Assembly (NCBI GenBank): GCA_008508345.1 | Contig: QNGE01000422.1 | Coordinates: 1 to 64,000, forward strand | DNA from: Paragonimus westermani | Lineage: Eukaryota; Platyhelminthes; Trematoda; Plagiorchiida; Troglotrematidae | DNA length: 64,000 nucleotides | Reading direction: 5' to 3' | Notes under the pieces: generated by a model | Told to the model about the DNA's origin: nothing | Seen by the model: the letters and a program-made list of their open reading frames with translations, nothing else | The model's database searches: none | Shown: in pieces, positions 1 to 12,049 of the stretch | How the letters are laid out: each line of letters starts with the position of its first letter | Numbering within the stretch: position 1 is the first letter of the stretch | Made by a program: the position numbers and the translations under genes

Positions 1-2955
1 GACCGAATTATCAAATCTGAACGCTCAACCACTCTCGCTTTGGTGTTGTGATCCATTTTGTTACAACGTGTCCCTAGAGGAAATAGTCAAGTTGTCTACT
101 GAATATCAGCTCCTCGGTCTATTTGTTGATGCTTAACGTGATAACTACCCTTAACTTGCTGTGGTCTATTGTCAAATTGTATGGACAGAAATTGTTACAC
201 ACTTGTTCGAAAACTTCAGGAGTCTATTACTTCTTCTCGAAGGCAGCTGATTGACAGTTCTATGAGAAATTAAAAACGACGATCAGATTATATTGAAGTT
301 CAGAGATCTGCTCAGCACCTCATCTGACAGTTTACTCAAGAAACGGAAAAAAGGACTCAACGATGTTTACTTGATTGGAGGTGATCTCGCAGCCTGTTCT
401 CTGGATCAACGTAAGTGTTGTGTGTGCTTCTGGGTGAAAGTAAAATATGCGATCGGATTATGAAACGATCCGGAGAATCATATTGTAAAGCGGGCTGCGC
501 TTTTCATTACAACGGCCGGAAGTTCCTCCAAAACTAACTCGGTGTTAGGACCTGCTATGGCAACCTGGGCGTCACCGTATCTTAATTAGTTTGGTTGGGT
601 GACGAAGTGATCAGTAGCAGCGGAAGTAGGAGCAAAACTGTCAACAGTAGAAAAAAAGATGTAGCTAATTGGCTTATCGATCAGAAAAAATCTTTCAGAA
701 TAGTTTGTACACGGTTTGCGTTGTCAGAGTTAAGTTGCTGTGTAAAACATAATTATTTGCAAGGTTAACGGTGTTACTGATGACAATATTTTCTAAATAA
801 CGATAACATGTTTATCTAGTTTGCAAACACCATAGTCTTACCTAATATAATGCTACAAGAATTTGATTGACTTAATAATTCTGTATCCGTTTTGTTTTCT
901 TGATATTTTTATTTTGAAATCGTATGCCTTGCATACATTACATTTGTCACAGTAGCAAGCTCGATTTCCTTTCAGTACATTATTCACCTCAGTAGATTTT
1001 CATAATATGTTAGAAGGAATACTTGCATTGTGGGTCACGTGTGTTCACTGATCACGCTTCGGTTTGAGATGGCCAAGGATTTCACCGTTGTTGTTGCTTC
1101 ACAGTTGTGCGTCCTCGGATGAGACTGACCTTCAGATTCTACTTTGTTAAATTTGATTAAAGAAATTTGAATAAAATGGCTCAACTGCCATTAATGTCAT
1201 AACGGTTTTTTCGATATAAATTATACGGCACACACTTAAAAAGGGCTTATTTTGAAAAGAGTGTAAAATTGAAAAATCCAGTAGATTTGGCTCTATGTCG
1301 TGGTTCTGTTATAACTAGATACACAAGAATTCACTGTCTATGTTGCCTTATAAGCGGTTTGTACATTACACTTCCGTCGGACCTATCGAGTGATGAGAGA
1401 TACATTGGTTAATCGATTTACTACTGATGAGTCCTTTTAAAAGCTAGTTGGTCCTAGCAGTTCCTTTTTAATGAGACTGGATAGAAAATCTATGTAAATG
1501 CAACGCCTGGGATCACACGTGAGTATTGTTCAAGAAAGCCAACTGAATTCCCAACCTTTCGTGAATAATTTGAGATACCTGTTAGCAAAATCAGTCAGGT
1601 AGACGACTACTGTTTAAATAGGAGGTCTTGCTTTTGGGGTTTCCATTTGGAGTCGATAGGCAGTAAATGCCTTTTATATGGACACATTCGAGCAGCCTGA
1701 CCATCACCCGCAAAAAGGGCTTTTGACCAATTTGTCATGCTGATTTGCCCATGGCCAAAGTGGGTTCAGTATCAAAGAGGGCAGCAACTTTAGTTAATTA
1801 GCACGAGACCGGAGTTAAAGACCTGATAATGTCAGCAATATGATGCATTACTGATTTTAAGCATGACTGTAATTTTGGATTGTCTCCTGTACACAGGGCA
1901 TGGTATTTTAAATCTGGATACGAAAGCTGCAGACAAGTCCAATTTGCATTTAGACTATAAGGTCTTTAAAATGAAGGAAAGACGTAAATCTGTTGCTTCT
2001 GGATCGGGGCGAGGGATTTCTGGATCCAATTTGAAGCTCCTTTCTAAGTGAAAGTTCTTGGTGGATAAGTTTGATTGGAAAAACCTCATTATCAGAATCA
2101 GGTGGTCAAGTTTTTCAAACTCGGTAAAACAAACTGTAACCATAATTCTGAGTTTCCTACTGAAGCGTAACATGCAATTGAGCTAGTAGCTTCGTTCTTG
2201 AGATGTGTGCAACTGAAACGGTCGAACCACTGGAGAGTCACCTTTGCCATGTATTGTCAACCCGACCTCTGTTAGATGTCTGGGAAAGATATACAGCCAC
2301 ATCTGCCTCAAGAAGTGTGAGGAAAGTAAATGACCGAAATCTCTGTAAAAAGTGATCATGGAGCAAATGGAGGTGTTATCCGATGGTGCTACCAGGGCCA
2401 AAGCACATGAAATTCGACCTCTAAACAAAGTCTTATTAGTAATCTGCATCAGAATTTTATATGAGCAACTTATGCAAATCATTTGAAACAGTGTGGCTGA
2501 ATAAAAACTGTCCTTCGATTTAGTTTGCACCAATTTATACAAAGCATTAGAGAAAGGGTTTCACTTAATACTGAGGGAAAATGCAGAAACAGCGACTTTG
2601 TACACTTACTGAGCCGATCATCTTCAGGGTGTTCAAATGGACATAGATTCAAAAACAAAGCAAGCCACCAGCTCTCGCCTCAGTTTCCTTTCAATGGAGG
2701 CGTTTTGCAATGGATTTTTGCTCCTCCTGTGAGTCTATATATTGCTGTTAAGTGTGTGTCACAACAGAAAACTAATCTACACAAACCGTTGATCGCAGTG
2801 AACATTACCGAAGAGATGATTTGAACAAATGTTCTCTAAAACTCCTGTTAATCCCTACTGGGACCTGGGGGCCGTTTACGGAACAACTACAAGACGGCCG
2901 AGCGATATCAGCCTACAGGGAGTAGAGGCCAAACAGTTACTGAACCTAAATCATT
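1..2955. other. unassigned non-coding DNA
   Basis: I see no gene here. The longest open frames are about 62 to 119 codons (for example 2183-2542 minus and 2525-2824 plus). They overlap on opposite strands and show no family motif, signal peptide or repeated domain. The sequence is AT-leaning with scattered T and A runs, which fits intergenic or intronic DNA of a large eukaryotic genome. Confidence 0.5.
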
Positions 2956-2959
2956 AACG

Positions 2960-3015
2960 CAGTAGCATAGTGGTTAGGCAGGGTCCGCTGGTTTATAGAA
3001 TTTAAAGCCGGTTAG
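2960..3015 (+). repeat. possible degenerate tRNA-like promoter relic (SINE fragment)
   Basis: Positions 2963-2981 resemble the internal A box of a pol III tRNA-type promoter (TAGCATAGTGGTTAGGCAG). Positions 2990-3004 resemble a badly decayed B box. The spacing is shorter than in a normal tRNA and I can fold no acceptor stem, so this is not a tRNA gene. It may be a fragment of a tRNA-derived SINE, or a chance match. Confidence 0.25.
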
Positions 3016-3019
3016 TTGC

Positions 3020-4860
3020 ACAGTGGTCCATGGATAGCCGTGCAACATGCAAAACCGACAAGTGAAAAACCCTTTACACCGGCTATCAGACTTATGCCAA
3101 CTATTCTTCAATCCGTCGCAATTTGAGAATTCGTACAGGTAGAATATTAACTTGTATCTCCGACCGGAGGAGATTACCCATGATATTGAGACTCCTAGGT
3201 GGAACGTCTTAACGAGTTCGTCCGCAAGTCTAATCCAAAGGGTTCAACTCAGTGTACACCTTTATCGAAGGGAACACACTAGTCGTCCATACCTGAAAAG
3301 TGACAAAATTTTAACGAAAACGGAGTAAGCGAAAAATTTTATAGCTGGAGATAAAATCTCATACAGAAAGTTCTGTACTTAATAAGCCCTCAATAATTTG
3401 AACGATCACACAATCCTAATCTGCATGATTCTTTACACCTGTTTGCATCCACTTGTAACCTTTTGTGCGATCGAATTTAAATGAACTACTAGACATGTTA
3501 CTGTGCAGCGAGGGTCTTCCAAGAAGCGATGCGCTGACTCAGTCAGTTGACCCAGTTTTCCCGTCCAAAACTATAGTTCATTAGTGCATATGTGAGGAAT
3601 AATCGGGACAAATATACTGTGTGCATTTTCCATAACGCACTCCAACAGACCAGCTGATTTCTGTATCAGATTGTCATCTGGCGCTTTTGTTGACTGTCTC
3701 TCTATATGTACTTTGTATCAGTATATCGTTTTGATATGTACACAAGTTCGATGATGATGTGTAAGATACCCTTGTTTTTCTGTCCACATTCAGTTATTCT
3801 TTTTTGCTCATGAAATGTTTGTAAGGAACATGCAACCAGTTTTATACTCTGGGCAACAGAGAGACGGGACCGTTCAAGCATTTGCACTTACTCTGTTTCT
3901 GTTGTGTTTCCAGAAGACATAACCTAGTATTTATCTGTTATAACTACATAGGGATTTGTGTGTCATTTATCAAATGTTTGTGAGGCACACTTGTCACTTG
4001 AATGATTGCCACTGTTTCGACTTATTCTAAACATAGGTGAATGAAATGTGACGTGGTTTTAATCACGACCGTCAAAAAGAATAGATGGAAAGCAAGGGCA
4101 CTTGCGGTTCAGGTAAGAATATGCAGTCAAATCCGCTGATAAAATTTGTTGTAACATAAGTGTTATAACCAGTAGCCTTGAATGTGCCCAGTAATTATAC
4201 GGACCAGACGACGCCTGGGATACTGTTTTTATAAGAATCGGATGAGGCAAAAGAAAGTTTACGGCAGGAAAAACGAAGGCCTAAGAAACTTCTAATCGTT
4301 TGTGGCTACATTTGTGCTCCTTCTGATGAATTTTAATGAATCAACCCAAATTGTTCTCCATACACTGTATTTCAGCCTTACATCTAGTTGAAAAATATAT
4401 TAGGCACTCCTCCAAACCTCAGTCATATATGAGAGTACAAAACTGGTGCATTTGCTTGCCGAGCTATGGTCCGCATTAAACTTGAACATTGCCTTAATGG
4501 TGGAATGAAGATTTGTCAGTACTAGTGTGGTATAATTCACAAAGTCACAAAATTCATAGGGTTCTTTCATTACTTATTGGATTATCCGAAATTATCCTCT
4601 GGTAGAATTGTCAGCATTCCAGTAACCGAATAGGATTCATTCATCGGAAAACAAGGACAGTTGAGTAGTCTTCTGTTGTTACTCTTATTATGCTGGCTTG
4701 TAATGAGTGAAATTAAAAAAAGTGTCAAAACACTTACAAGTCTATCTGTATCTTTCTTTGTAACGTGAGAATCTATCCTAACTTTTGGAAGCGGGAGGAG
4801 TAAAACGGATTTTCGAGTTGGCAACAGAACTATTGAGTAGTCCGAGATTTAACTGATTCT
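3020..4860. other. unassigned non-coding DNA
   Basis: Only short overlapping frames occur (61 to 80 codons at 3702-3887, 4059-4250 and 4582-4824, all minus). None matches a family I know. I see no repeat or RNA gene. Confidence 0.45.
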
Positions 4861-5010
4861 AAGTTGATCTCAGCCTTCGTGTCCAGATAGACTCTCCAGC
4901 ACTGGATTCAGGCTTTCTTCTAGGTACAGCTCTTCAGTAGTGCACACTTTTACCATGGCCGGCAGTAGAACTCCGGCTTTCACTGAACAGCGATTTTGAC
5001 TTCTGCGCCT
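4861..5010 (+). repeat. diverged dispersed repeat, copy 1
   Basis: This stretch aligns by eye with 7040-7185 on the same strand. Shared islands include CAGTAGT, GCACT(G/A)GATTC, AGAACTC(C/T)GGC and TGCGCC/GGCGCC, with a few small gaps. It has no evident coding content. The family is unknown to me; a non-autonomous element or the untranslated part of a retroelement is possible. Confidence 0.5.
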
Positions 5011-5081
5011 CATCTCTCCAGGTACATAATATACTACTGGTATTTCTAATAAGTAGTGTAGCAGATTAATGAATTTAGATG

Positions 5082-5082
5082 N
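5082..5082. other. single ambiguous base (N)
   Basis: There is one unresolved base inside otherwise clean sequence. It creates the X in overlapping minus-strand frames and has no biological meaning by itself. Confidence 0.95.
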
Positions 5083-5299
5083 TAGATAGCAGAGTCGAAC
5101 GCGACTGATTGAAACAAATGAGTGACCATCCACACATACATGCACATAAATAAGCAGTGAAGTTTCCTATTTACCACCGCAGTTCCAGAAAGACGATCAC
5201 GTCTTGGGGTTAGCAAAGGAGCGGTTGCCATCGTCCGATAATGACAACCTCTAAAAAAAGCGGTCGTCAGGTGGTAGTCACAAAATGGGTTTCGAAAGC

Positions 5300-5575
5300 A
5301 TCACGAAAGCATTAAGATAACCTCGTGTCCAGCTGTCAACAAATGACGTATCATCAAAGATGCTGACGGTCCACGTTTCGCAACACTAGTTCCACACTCA
5401 GTCAAGAAAAACATAAGCTCGGCTATTCGGCTGCATAAGGGACGTTCCGTTCTACTTATATGAGTGACCTGGTACCCACACTGAAACTGGTAAATATAGT
5501 GTGATCTGACACACGTAGGGAAGGATGAGAATTCTGCTGGATGAATGCAGAATCGTGAAGGAGACTGCATAAAAT
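5300..5575 (-). pseudogene. Penelope-like element remnant, GIY-YIG endonuclease segment
   Basis: The minus frame at 5301-5570 (89 codons) contains YIYQFQCGYQVTHISRTERP. This follows the layout of the PLE GIY-YIG endonuclease: aromatic strand, cysteine pair, then a Y-I-G-R-T-like core, here H-I-S-R-T, so the glycine is replaced by serine. After it come a basic helix (RIAELM) and HLLTAGHEV, which corresponds to the H-L-x-x-T/S-G-H block of these proteins. One of the usual two cysteines is tyrosine. The reverse transcriptase half is not visible upstream. The fragment is surely non-functional; assignment rests on pattern only. Confidence 0.5.
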
Positions 5576-5579
5576 GTTC

Positions 5580-7035
5580 AGGAGACTGCTGCTGTTCGAA
5601 GTCGCCGACCGAGTTGTCCCATCACGTCATCGCCTACATAAACTAGCCGCAAGGTGGCACTCCGTGTGGGCACAGTTATGTGCTATGCCGCTCAGTGAAT
5701 GCAAGAAGATAGCCCCTAGATTACAACGCTTATTACAAGTGTTGTAGTTTTTGTGCAGGGTGTTTGAAGTGCGTATTTTCCCGGTTCTTTAAAATAAAGT
5801 GCAAACCAGAGCACGCATGTATTGTGCTGGAGTGAGGCCAGTCTGTGTGGTATTTCTGTAAACAGAGTTTCTGTTTGTGTGGTCTGATTGTCGCGTTATG
5901 AGAATATCCAGAAAAGCAATGTAATCTTATTTACTCATTGTTGCAAACATCTCAAGTTTTAAACTTTCTTGAATCCAGCCACTGTGTCTTTCCTTTGCCC
6001 ATCTGTGTACCATCTTATAAAGTTCACACGTTCCATAGGTTTCGTTTTCTACAACAATAACAGTATTGTAATTAATGAAATGAAGTGTGGAGATACAATA
6101 GCTCTTAAGCGAGACCGAAATTCACGAATGCACCATTTATGCAGTAGAAGGAGTTTCTACAAACCTCGCTCGCGACGAAAATTTTATTGAAGTTATCGAG
6201 CTCTTTCGGTACCGTTAATGGGAGAGTTGGTTCGTATCAGTGCAGTGGACAGATGTGACAAATGAGTGTCTCTGTGCATAAAGCTGTTCATGGCCCACCT
6301 GTCAAAAAATTGCTTTTTGAATCGGAACCAAAAGACAAAAAATTTCTTGCAAACAGCTGATCTAATCATTTTCTCTTTGATATATCGTTCAGCTCCCATT
6401 ACATTTCCCTGTTGCTTCACGGACAGTGAAAATTTGGGGCAGTATGCATATGCCAATGTAAATAAACACACGTCAGAAACCTGCAAAACGGAGTCAAAAT
6501 CTTTTTCCACTTAAGCAACCAAGGTTAGTAAATCTAGTTCATATTGATGGCCTATGGATGTTTCAGGTTACAGTTTGCTCCAGTGCTCGATTGCGATAGC
6601 ACAGTGTGTAAGTCCGTGTAAGAAGCTGCTGCATACGACACTCAATACAAAGTCGAGCAAGAATTCTGTTGTAAACAGACTAGGTGAATGTCAACAAAAT
6701 GTTCACTTTATATTCAGAATTTGTGTTCAGTGTTCTTAGTGTCCACCGTTTAGAAGTATTTGGAAAGGACCACTCGATAAACTTCTAACATGAGTTCAGT
6801 ATTAAACTTTCTATGGGAGGTTGCTTTTGGGCGTCGGGCTCATCCATATTTGAAAGCCGGATGAACTAAATCCTTATGGTTGTTTTTGGCAAGCACTTCG
6901 TTAACCTACAATAACCAGTTTCTGGAAATGTTGTAGATAAATTTCCGTACCGCTACTGACATTTGTCACTATCTGAGATTCGCCGTTCGTTATAAAGGGA
7001 CACATTTAAATCACTACCACCACAAGTTGAACAAC
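5580..7035. other. unassigned non-coding DNA
   Basis: Open frames of 61 to 105 codons (5969-6190 plus; 6193-6510 minus, overlapped by 6266-6514 plus; 6554-6739 plus) carry no recognisable domain. Opposite-strand overlap and lack of motif argue against genes. Confidence 0.45.
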
Positions 7036-7039
7036 TCTT

Positions 7040-7185
7040 AGAGTTGACTGCAGTCGTCACCTTTCCATAGCACTAGATTCGAGCTTTCCTCTTGCTACAG
7101 CTGGTCAGTAGTACCTATCATTGCCACGCCAGAAACAGAACTCTGGCGACGCTTTCACGAGGCAACCACGTTGACCAGGGCGCCA
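7040..7185 (+). repeat. diverged dispersed repeat, copy 2
   Basis: This is the second copy of the repeat at 4861-5010, in the same orientation about 2.2 kb downstream. Copy 2 is slightly longer because of a three-base insertion after AACTCTGGC. The divergence implies an old family. Confidence 0.5.
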
Positions 7186-7189
7186 TTGA

Positions 7190-8785
7190 ACTTAAATTAG
7201 GAAGGACTGATTCACCACATATGATAACTATTCTGTTAACTCCAATCGATGACCCACACTACTAGGATTCCTTTCAAGGTTGAAATCACAAAACTCATTA
7301 GTTGTTGAACAACATAGCTGAACGTTCATTTATGATGGTTCGCTCGTACCTAAGATGAGGTCAATGGTGCACTGATCAAGACAGTCGCCTTAAGAAAGCG
7401 TGACCGAAGTTCCAGCTTTGAAAGTGGCAAGGATATTTACTAATGACAAGCTCTGACAAGCTCGAAACTTGAGTCTAGCGTTTGTTTCGAAAGGGGCTGA
7501 CTGGAATGTCAATGGGAATGCGACAGCTGCGACTGATGTCCAATTTGCTCATTGCCACATTTACTTAAAGTGTGACTACTTTCAATAGAGAAGAAATAGA
7601 CTAGTATAAGACGAGCAATGAAGACATTCTATTCAAGCACAGAGTGAACCTTACGACTATCCAACAAATTTTTCTCGTTATCACTTCCTATTCAGTTTTT
7701 GGAACGACAAATCCATTACCTTCAATGATACTGGTTCATGCATGTTTGCATGTACTCAGTTGATCAGCGTGAGCAATTTTCACGTAAGATAAGTAAAAGA
7801 CCTTTGTTACGAGCACAGATGGTCGTATAGTACTACAGAGGAATCCAACGGACGTTGTAAACGTCTTCATGGCTTCTGTGTAAGATAAGTTCACTGGGTA
7901 GTTCTGTCAACCGCCTCAGAAATGTCCATATAAAAACCGTGCCTTCATCAACGGAAAATACTTTGTGTAACATTTAGGTTTCAGAATTAGTTTTGACTGG
8001 TTACTGGAAGAAAATCCTAATTTGTGATTCATCAGGACAGGAAGTTCCGTGTGTATATTTTTCCCCGTCTTAGCAAACTTCATTTAGGCTGGTTAAGGTC
8101 AGGTGGTTGAAATGTTGACATTTTCTATCAACACGATATGTTAGCTAATTAACCAACTGAATAACCGGATGACGAATGTTTGCAGTAGAGTAGTGGATGT
8201 TTTTGTGAGTTTTCCTGCCATTTATCTCCAAAAGGAATTAGGAAAGTTCATGAAAACTGTCATTTTAACAACGTTTCTTTTCTAGGTAGAATCACTGGAG
8301 AATCATGACACCAGAACAGGTCGTGATATGAATATGACCATTATTCTGTTTTCAAATAGATGCTTCGGTGTTCTCAAGAAAATCTCGAGGTGATTTCTCG
8401 TTTTCCATTGGAGTTTTGTCGACAGAAGGAAAAGTACAACCAGTTTGTTGTTTGTTTGCTCCCGACGAACACTGACTAGTGTAAAATAATACTTGTAAAG
8501 TTATCCCATAGATCGTTCTTATCAAAGTGATAAAAATTAGCAACAGTAAACAAGTGCGGTGTGTTTAGATGTTGTGTTCTGGTTTTCAGCGCCAGTATGG
8601 ATATTTTGGTAACCATCTACTGTGCTGGTTTGGATAAGCTGAGAGCGATTTTACTGAAAAAACTTGGTCGCTGGGAGTAAACAATCACCTGGACGAGGTC
8701 AGACTATCTGAGGGGTTTCACTGCGGATTTGTAACAGGTTTTATCTGAGTAATTTCTCTTAATTGTAGTCTGCACTGCAGGCAGT
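7190..8785. other. unassigned non-coding DNA
   Basis: Nothing recognised. The longest frame is 63 codons (8352-8543 minus). A short stretch near 7505-7560 resembles 19970-20010 around TGGGAATG(C/T)GACAG(C/T)TGCGA, which is too short to call a repeat. Confidence 0.45.
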
Positions 8786-8802
8786 ACACTAATCTATGAT
8801 CG

Positions 8803-8815
8803 TCATCATCATCAT
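8803..8815 (-). repeat. RTE-1 3' triplet tail
   Basis: Four to five TCA units on plus (TGA on the element strand) lie just after GCTGTCTA. RTE-2 has GCTGTC followed by ATGATGATGAT at its own end, so this marks the probable 3' terminus of RTE-1. Confidence 0.6.
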
Positions 8816-9081
8816 AGACAGCAATACATCAGCGGTTCACACTAATTCTTAACCGCCACACAACCATAAAGAAAAGGCAAACCCTGTATAGGAAGAGAGA
8901 AGAGAAAAAGAATCAGATGGGAAGGGACCCAACTACTGAAAATAACTACGTCTGTATTCAATCATTCAGAATCAAGGTGCCTACACCTTGCAAACAAACA
9001 ACCGAGCTGCAAGTGAGAGTAAGGCGTCATCAACAAGACAGATTCCCTACAGCTTTCATTGCCCCGAGTAATGAAATACAC

Positions 9082-11523
9082 TCACTTCACAGACAACTCG
9101 GACAAACAACAATAACATTCACGCCACTGAGCTCGATTAGCCGCCACCTCACCTAGAGTCTTCAACCACCGACTCTGTGAGTCGCGAGGGCCTCAGCCCG
9201 GGAGACGAACTCGATTTACAGTGGCCAACCCCTTCGTGAACGGCTTCATTTCCCTACGCCAGGTCATTATCTGTCCACCCCACACCTTACACCAGTCGGT
9301 CGTAGTGTCAACGAACAGTGCTCGGTGTGGAAGACGACTAGCTGGCATCCTTAATACGTGACCTAACCATCTAAGCCTGTGCAAACGTAGAGACTGGACA
9401 AAAGAACTCGTTTGACAATCAGTATCAAACACCCGCTTTCTAACCTCTTCGTTACTTACACGCTGATGCCACCTGATATGAGTGACTGAACGCAGACATC
9501 GGTGATCAAATAATTGAAGACAGTTCACGTCTTTTACCCTGAGCAGCCAGGTTTGGGTGCCTGTAAGCATCAGAGAAATACCCCTCTGTCGCCAGAGATG
9601 CTTCAATTTAGCGAATACCGCCCTAGCCTTAGAGATGCGCGCTTCTATTTCATTCCCTACACCTCCGCCGCCCCCGATGCAAACAAACCGGTCAACAACC
9701 TCCATGACTACATTATCTAACATCAAATCTGCGTGATCACAGCAATCCTGCAGAGGCACTTTGCATTTTGAGGTTGCAAAGCGCATTCCGAAGTATTTAG
9801 CAGAACGCGAAATAGCGTCTGGCATTGTTTGTGCCGATTGAAAGTTGTCAAACGGCAACACCTTGTCGTCAGCATAACCAAGATCAGTCAGTCTTTCACC
9901 AGGTAGGAGGTCCACGCCGGAGGCTTGTGAGTACCGCAGACAATCCCCCATTATTTCGTCTATGTGGAAATTGAACAAAAATGGTGACAGCGGACAGTTT
10001 TGACGTGCGCCGCTCATGGTGCTGAAACTGTCAGACAGTTCACCGTAAACCCTAACCTGAGCTGAGGTATGGGAATAGAGTGCCGACAGTATGTTCACGT
10101 ACTTAGTCGGCACACCTCTGCGTCTGAGCGACTCTAAANNNNNNNNNNNNNNNNNNNNNNNNNNNNNNNNNNNNNNNNNNNNNNNNNNNNNNNNNNNNNN
10201 NNNNNNNNNNNNNNNNNNNNNNNNNNNNNNNNNNNNNNNNNNNNNNNNNNNNNNNNNNNNNNNNNNNNNNNNNNNNNNNNNNNNNNNNNNNNNNNNNNNN
10301 NNNNNNNNNNNNNNNNNNNNNNNNNNNNNNNNNNNNNNNNNNNNNNNNNNNNNNNNNNNNNNNNNNNNNNNNNNNNNNNNNNNNNNNNNNNNNNNNNNNN
10401 NNNNNNNNNNNNNNNNNNNNNNNNNNNNNNNNNNNNNNNNNNNNNNNNNNNNNNNNNNNNNNNNNNNNNNNNNNNNNNNNNNNNNNNNNNNNNNNNNNNN
10501 NNNNNNNNNNNNNNNNNNNNNNNNNNNNNNNNNNNNNNNNNNNNNNNNNNNNNNNNNNNNNNNNNNNNNNNNNNNNNNNNNNNNNNNNNNNNNNNNNNNN
10601 NNNNNNNNNNNNNNNNNNNNNNNNNNNNNNNNNNNNNNNNNNNNNNNNNNNNNNNNNNNNNNNNNNNNNNNNNNNNNNNNNNNNNNNNNNNNNNNNNNNN
10701 NNNNNNNNNNNNNNNNNNNNNNNNNNNNNNNNNNNNNNNNNNNNNNNNNNNNNNNNNNNNNNNNNNNNNNNNNNNNNNNNNNNNNNNNNNNNNNNNNNNN
10801 NNNNNNNNNNNNNNNNNNNNNNNNNNNNNNNNNNNNNNNNNNNNNNNNNNNNNNNNNNNNNNNNNNNNNNNNNNNNNNNNNNNNNNNNNNNNNNNNNNNN
10901 NNNNNNNNNNNNNNNNNNNNNNNNNNNNNNNNNNNNNNNNNNNNNNNNNNNNNNNNNNNNNNNNNNNNNNNNNNNNNNNNNNNNNNNNNNNNNNNNNNNN
11001 NNNNNNNNNNNNNNNNNNNNNNNNNNNNNNNNNNNNNNNNNNNNNNNNNNNNNNNNNNNNNNNNNNNNNNNNNNNNNNNNNNNNNNNNNNNNNNNNNNNN
11101 NNNNNNNNNNNNGGCCGGAGAGTCACCTGAAGTGTATAACCAGTATCGGGTAGAAAGTGCAGGTGCTGTTAATTCCATACGTTGACTACTGTCGTGGATT
11201 CTAGTCTCCGAGATACAGCAAACATCAATATGTAGCGAGTCCAACGTTCGTACGAGAGCAGCCTGTTTACCTATCTGTTTTAGGGTACGAAGTTTGAAGA
11301 CACCTCTATTAATTTGCGTTCTAGGTCGAAGCACAGGACGAGAGAGGTCTGAGACTGAGTGGCGAGAGCTGGCACTTATCGGCATAGTGTTACTATGATT
11401 AATTATATCTGCTGTGGGACCTGCAGAGAAATTTTCAGAATTGGGAATCGGGAGGGGCCTGAGAGCTAAATTTGATAGGACAGTGGGGGAGGGTTCAGCA
11501 GTGGCATGTTTTCGCCTATCCAC
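9082..11523 (-). pseudogene. RTE-1 endonuclease/reverse transcriptase ORF, broken and gapped
   Basis: The N-terminal part (11523-11113) carries the start of the APE endonuclease, with KLRTLKQIGKQAALVRTL followed by VCCISETRI. The part after the gap carries reverse transcriptase blocks: RQNCPLSPFLFNF, where a glycine usual in this block is asparagine; GYADDKV with the catalytic Asp pair; ATSKCKV; then HLWRQRG and RLRWLGHVLRMP of the C-terminal domain. A TGA at 9193-9195 interrupts LPG-GPRD. The frame stays open beyond it to a second TGA at 9082-9084, giving WLKTLGEVAANRAQW. At the same position RTE-2 has TGG, so the first stop is a Trp-to-stop change. About 13 codons are missing after HLWRQ relative to RTE-2. 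The apparent first codon is GTG, so the true start is unclear. Confidence 0.8.
10139..11112. other. assembly gap (974 Ns)
   Basis: Unknown bases fill the endonuclease C-terminus and most of the reverse transcriptase fingers and palm of RTE-1. The equivalent interval in RTE-2 is about 1.69 kb (51625-53317). Either the gap length is underestimated or RTE-1 has an internal deletion of roughly 0.7 kb. Open frames drawn through the Ns are meaningless. Confidence 0.95.
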
Positions 11524-12045
11524 CCTGCTGTATGCGGCAGATAGGGCGACCCGGTTTATACCACGAGACGGCCGATGCAGTATGGAATAGTTGATGTGAG
11601 GATTTCTGGTTGTGTGTGGGCTGAGATACTGCCAGGACGCCCAGATCTAGACAGGAGAACGATTAGTGTTCTCAACCAAAGATTTTGCCTCGAAAGCCTG
11701 TACCGCAAGACAGGGATGGATGGCGGTGTACCAAAAATGGTACTTTTTTCGAGAAGAGATGCCAACCTTATTCCAAACCCGAGATGGAGGACCAGGAGAC
11801 TGTGGCTTGTCAGACCTCTACCCATTGGCCTGCCTGATATGAGTAACTCTGTTGGTTTGGTCACCACACTGTCCAGTTCAGCCAAAAAGATCATCGAGGT
11901 GCGCAAGCCGTCACACCACGTCAAGGTACAGACTCACCGTGACGGATCTATTGTTGTGGTTCATCTCTTGAGTGGATTTACAACCAAACAGTGTGGGAGG
12001 GGGAGCGAAACCCCAAAATAGCGACTCAGCACTAGCCAACGCTAT
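11524..12045 (-). other. RTE-1 5' leader
   Basis: This GC-richer stretch lies upstream of the ORF on the element strand. It contains an open minus frame (11556-11924, 122 codons) and an open plus frame (11575-12021, 148 codons), neither with a recognisable domain. It contrasts with the AT-rich flank beginning near 12050. In RTE-like elements the leader holds the internal promoter. That role is inferred; no specific promoter motif is claimed. Confidence 0.5.
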
Positions 12046-12049
12046 CTAA

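Larger units (their letters stand above)
8793..12045 (-). mobile_element. RTE-type non-LTR retrotransposon, copy RTE-1 (with assembly gap)
   Basis: This is a minus-strand element. Reading from high to low coordinates: a GC-richer 5' leader (about 12045-11524), an endonuclease start (11523-11113), an assembly gap, the C-terminal half of the reverse transcriptase (10138-9082), a 3' untranslated region, and a short TGATGA-type triplet tail (8803-8815 on plus as TCA repeats). Tails of short tandem repeats instead of poly(A) are typical of the RTE clade, and RTE-2 in this window ends the same way. There is no RNase H domain, as expected for RTE. Both outer ends are estimates, because I did not find a clear target-site duplication. 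Confidence 0.8.

Noticed and set aside
1424..1465. CTGATGAGTCC, a classic hammerhead core start
   Set aside because: No GAAA after a stem II helix and no plausible stem III, so probably chance.
2183..2542. 119-codon minus ORF as a small secreted or cysteine-rich protein
   Set aside because: No signal peptide, irregular cysteine spacing and no context; likely random.
10091..11185. Long ORFs across the N gap on both strands
   Set aside because: They consist of unknown bases.
11575..12021. 148-codon plus ORF as a gene
   Set aside because: Antisense to the RTE-1 leader; no motif.
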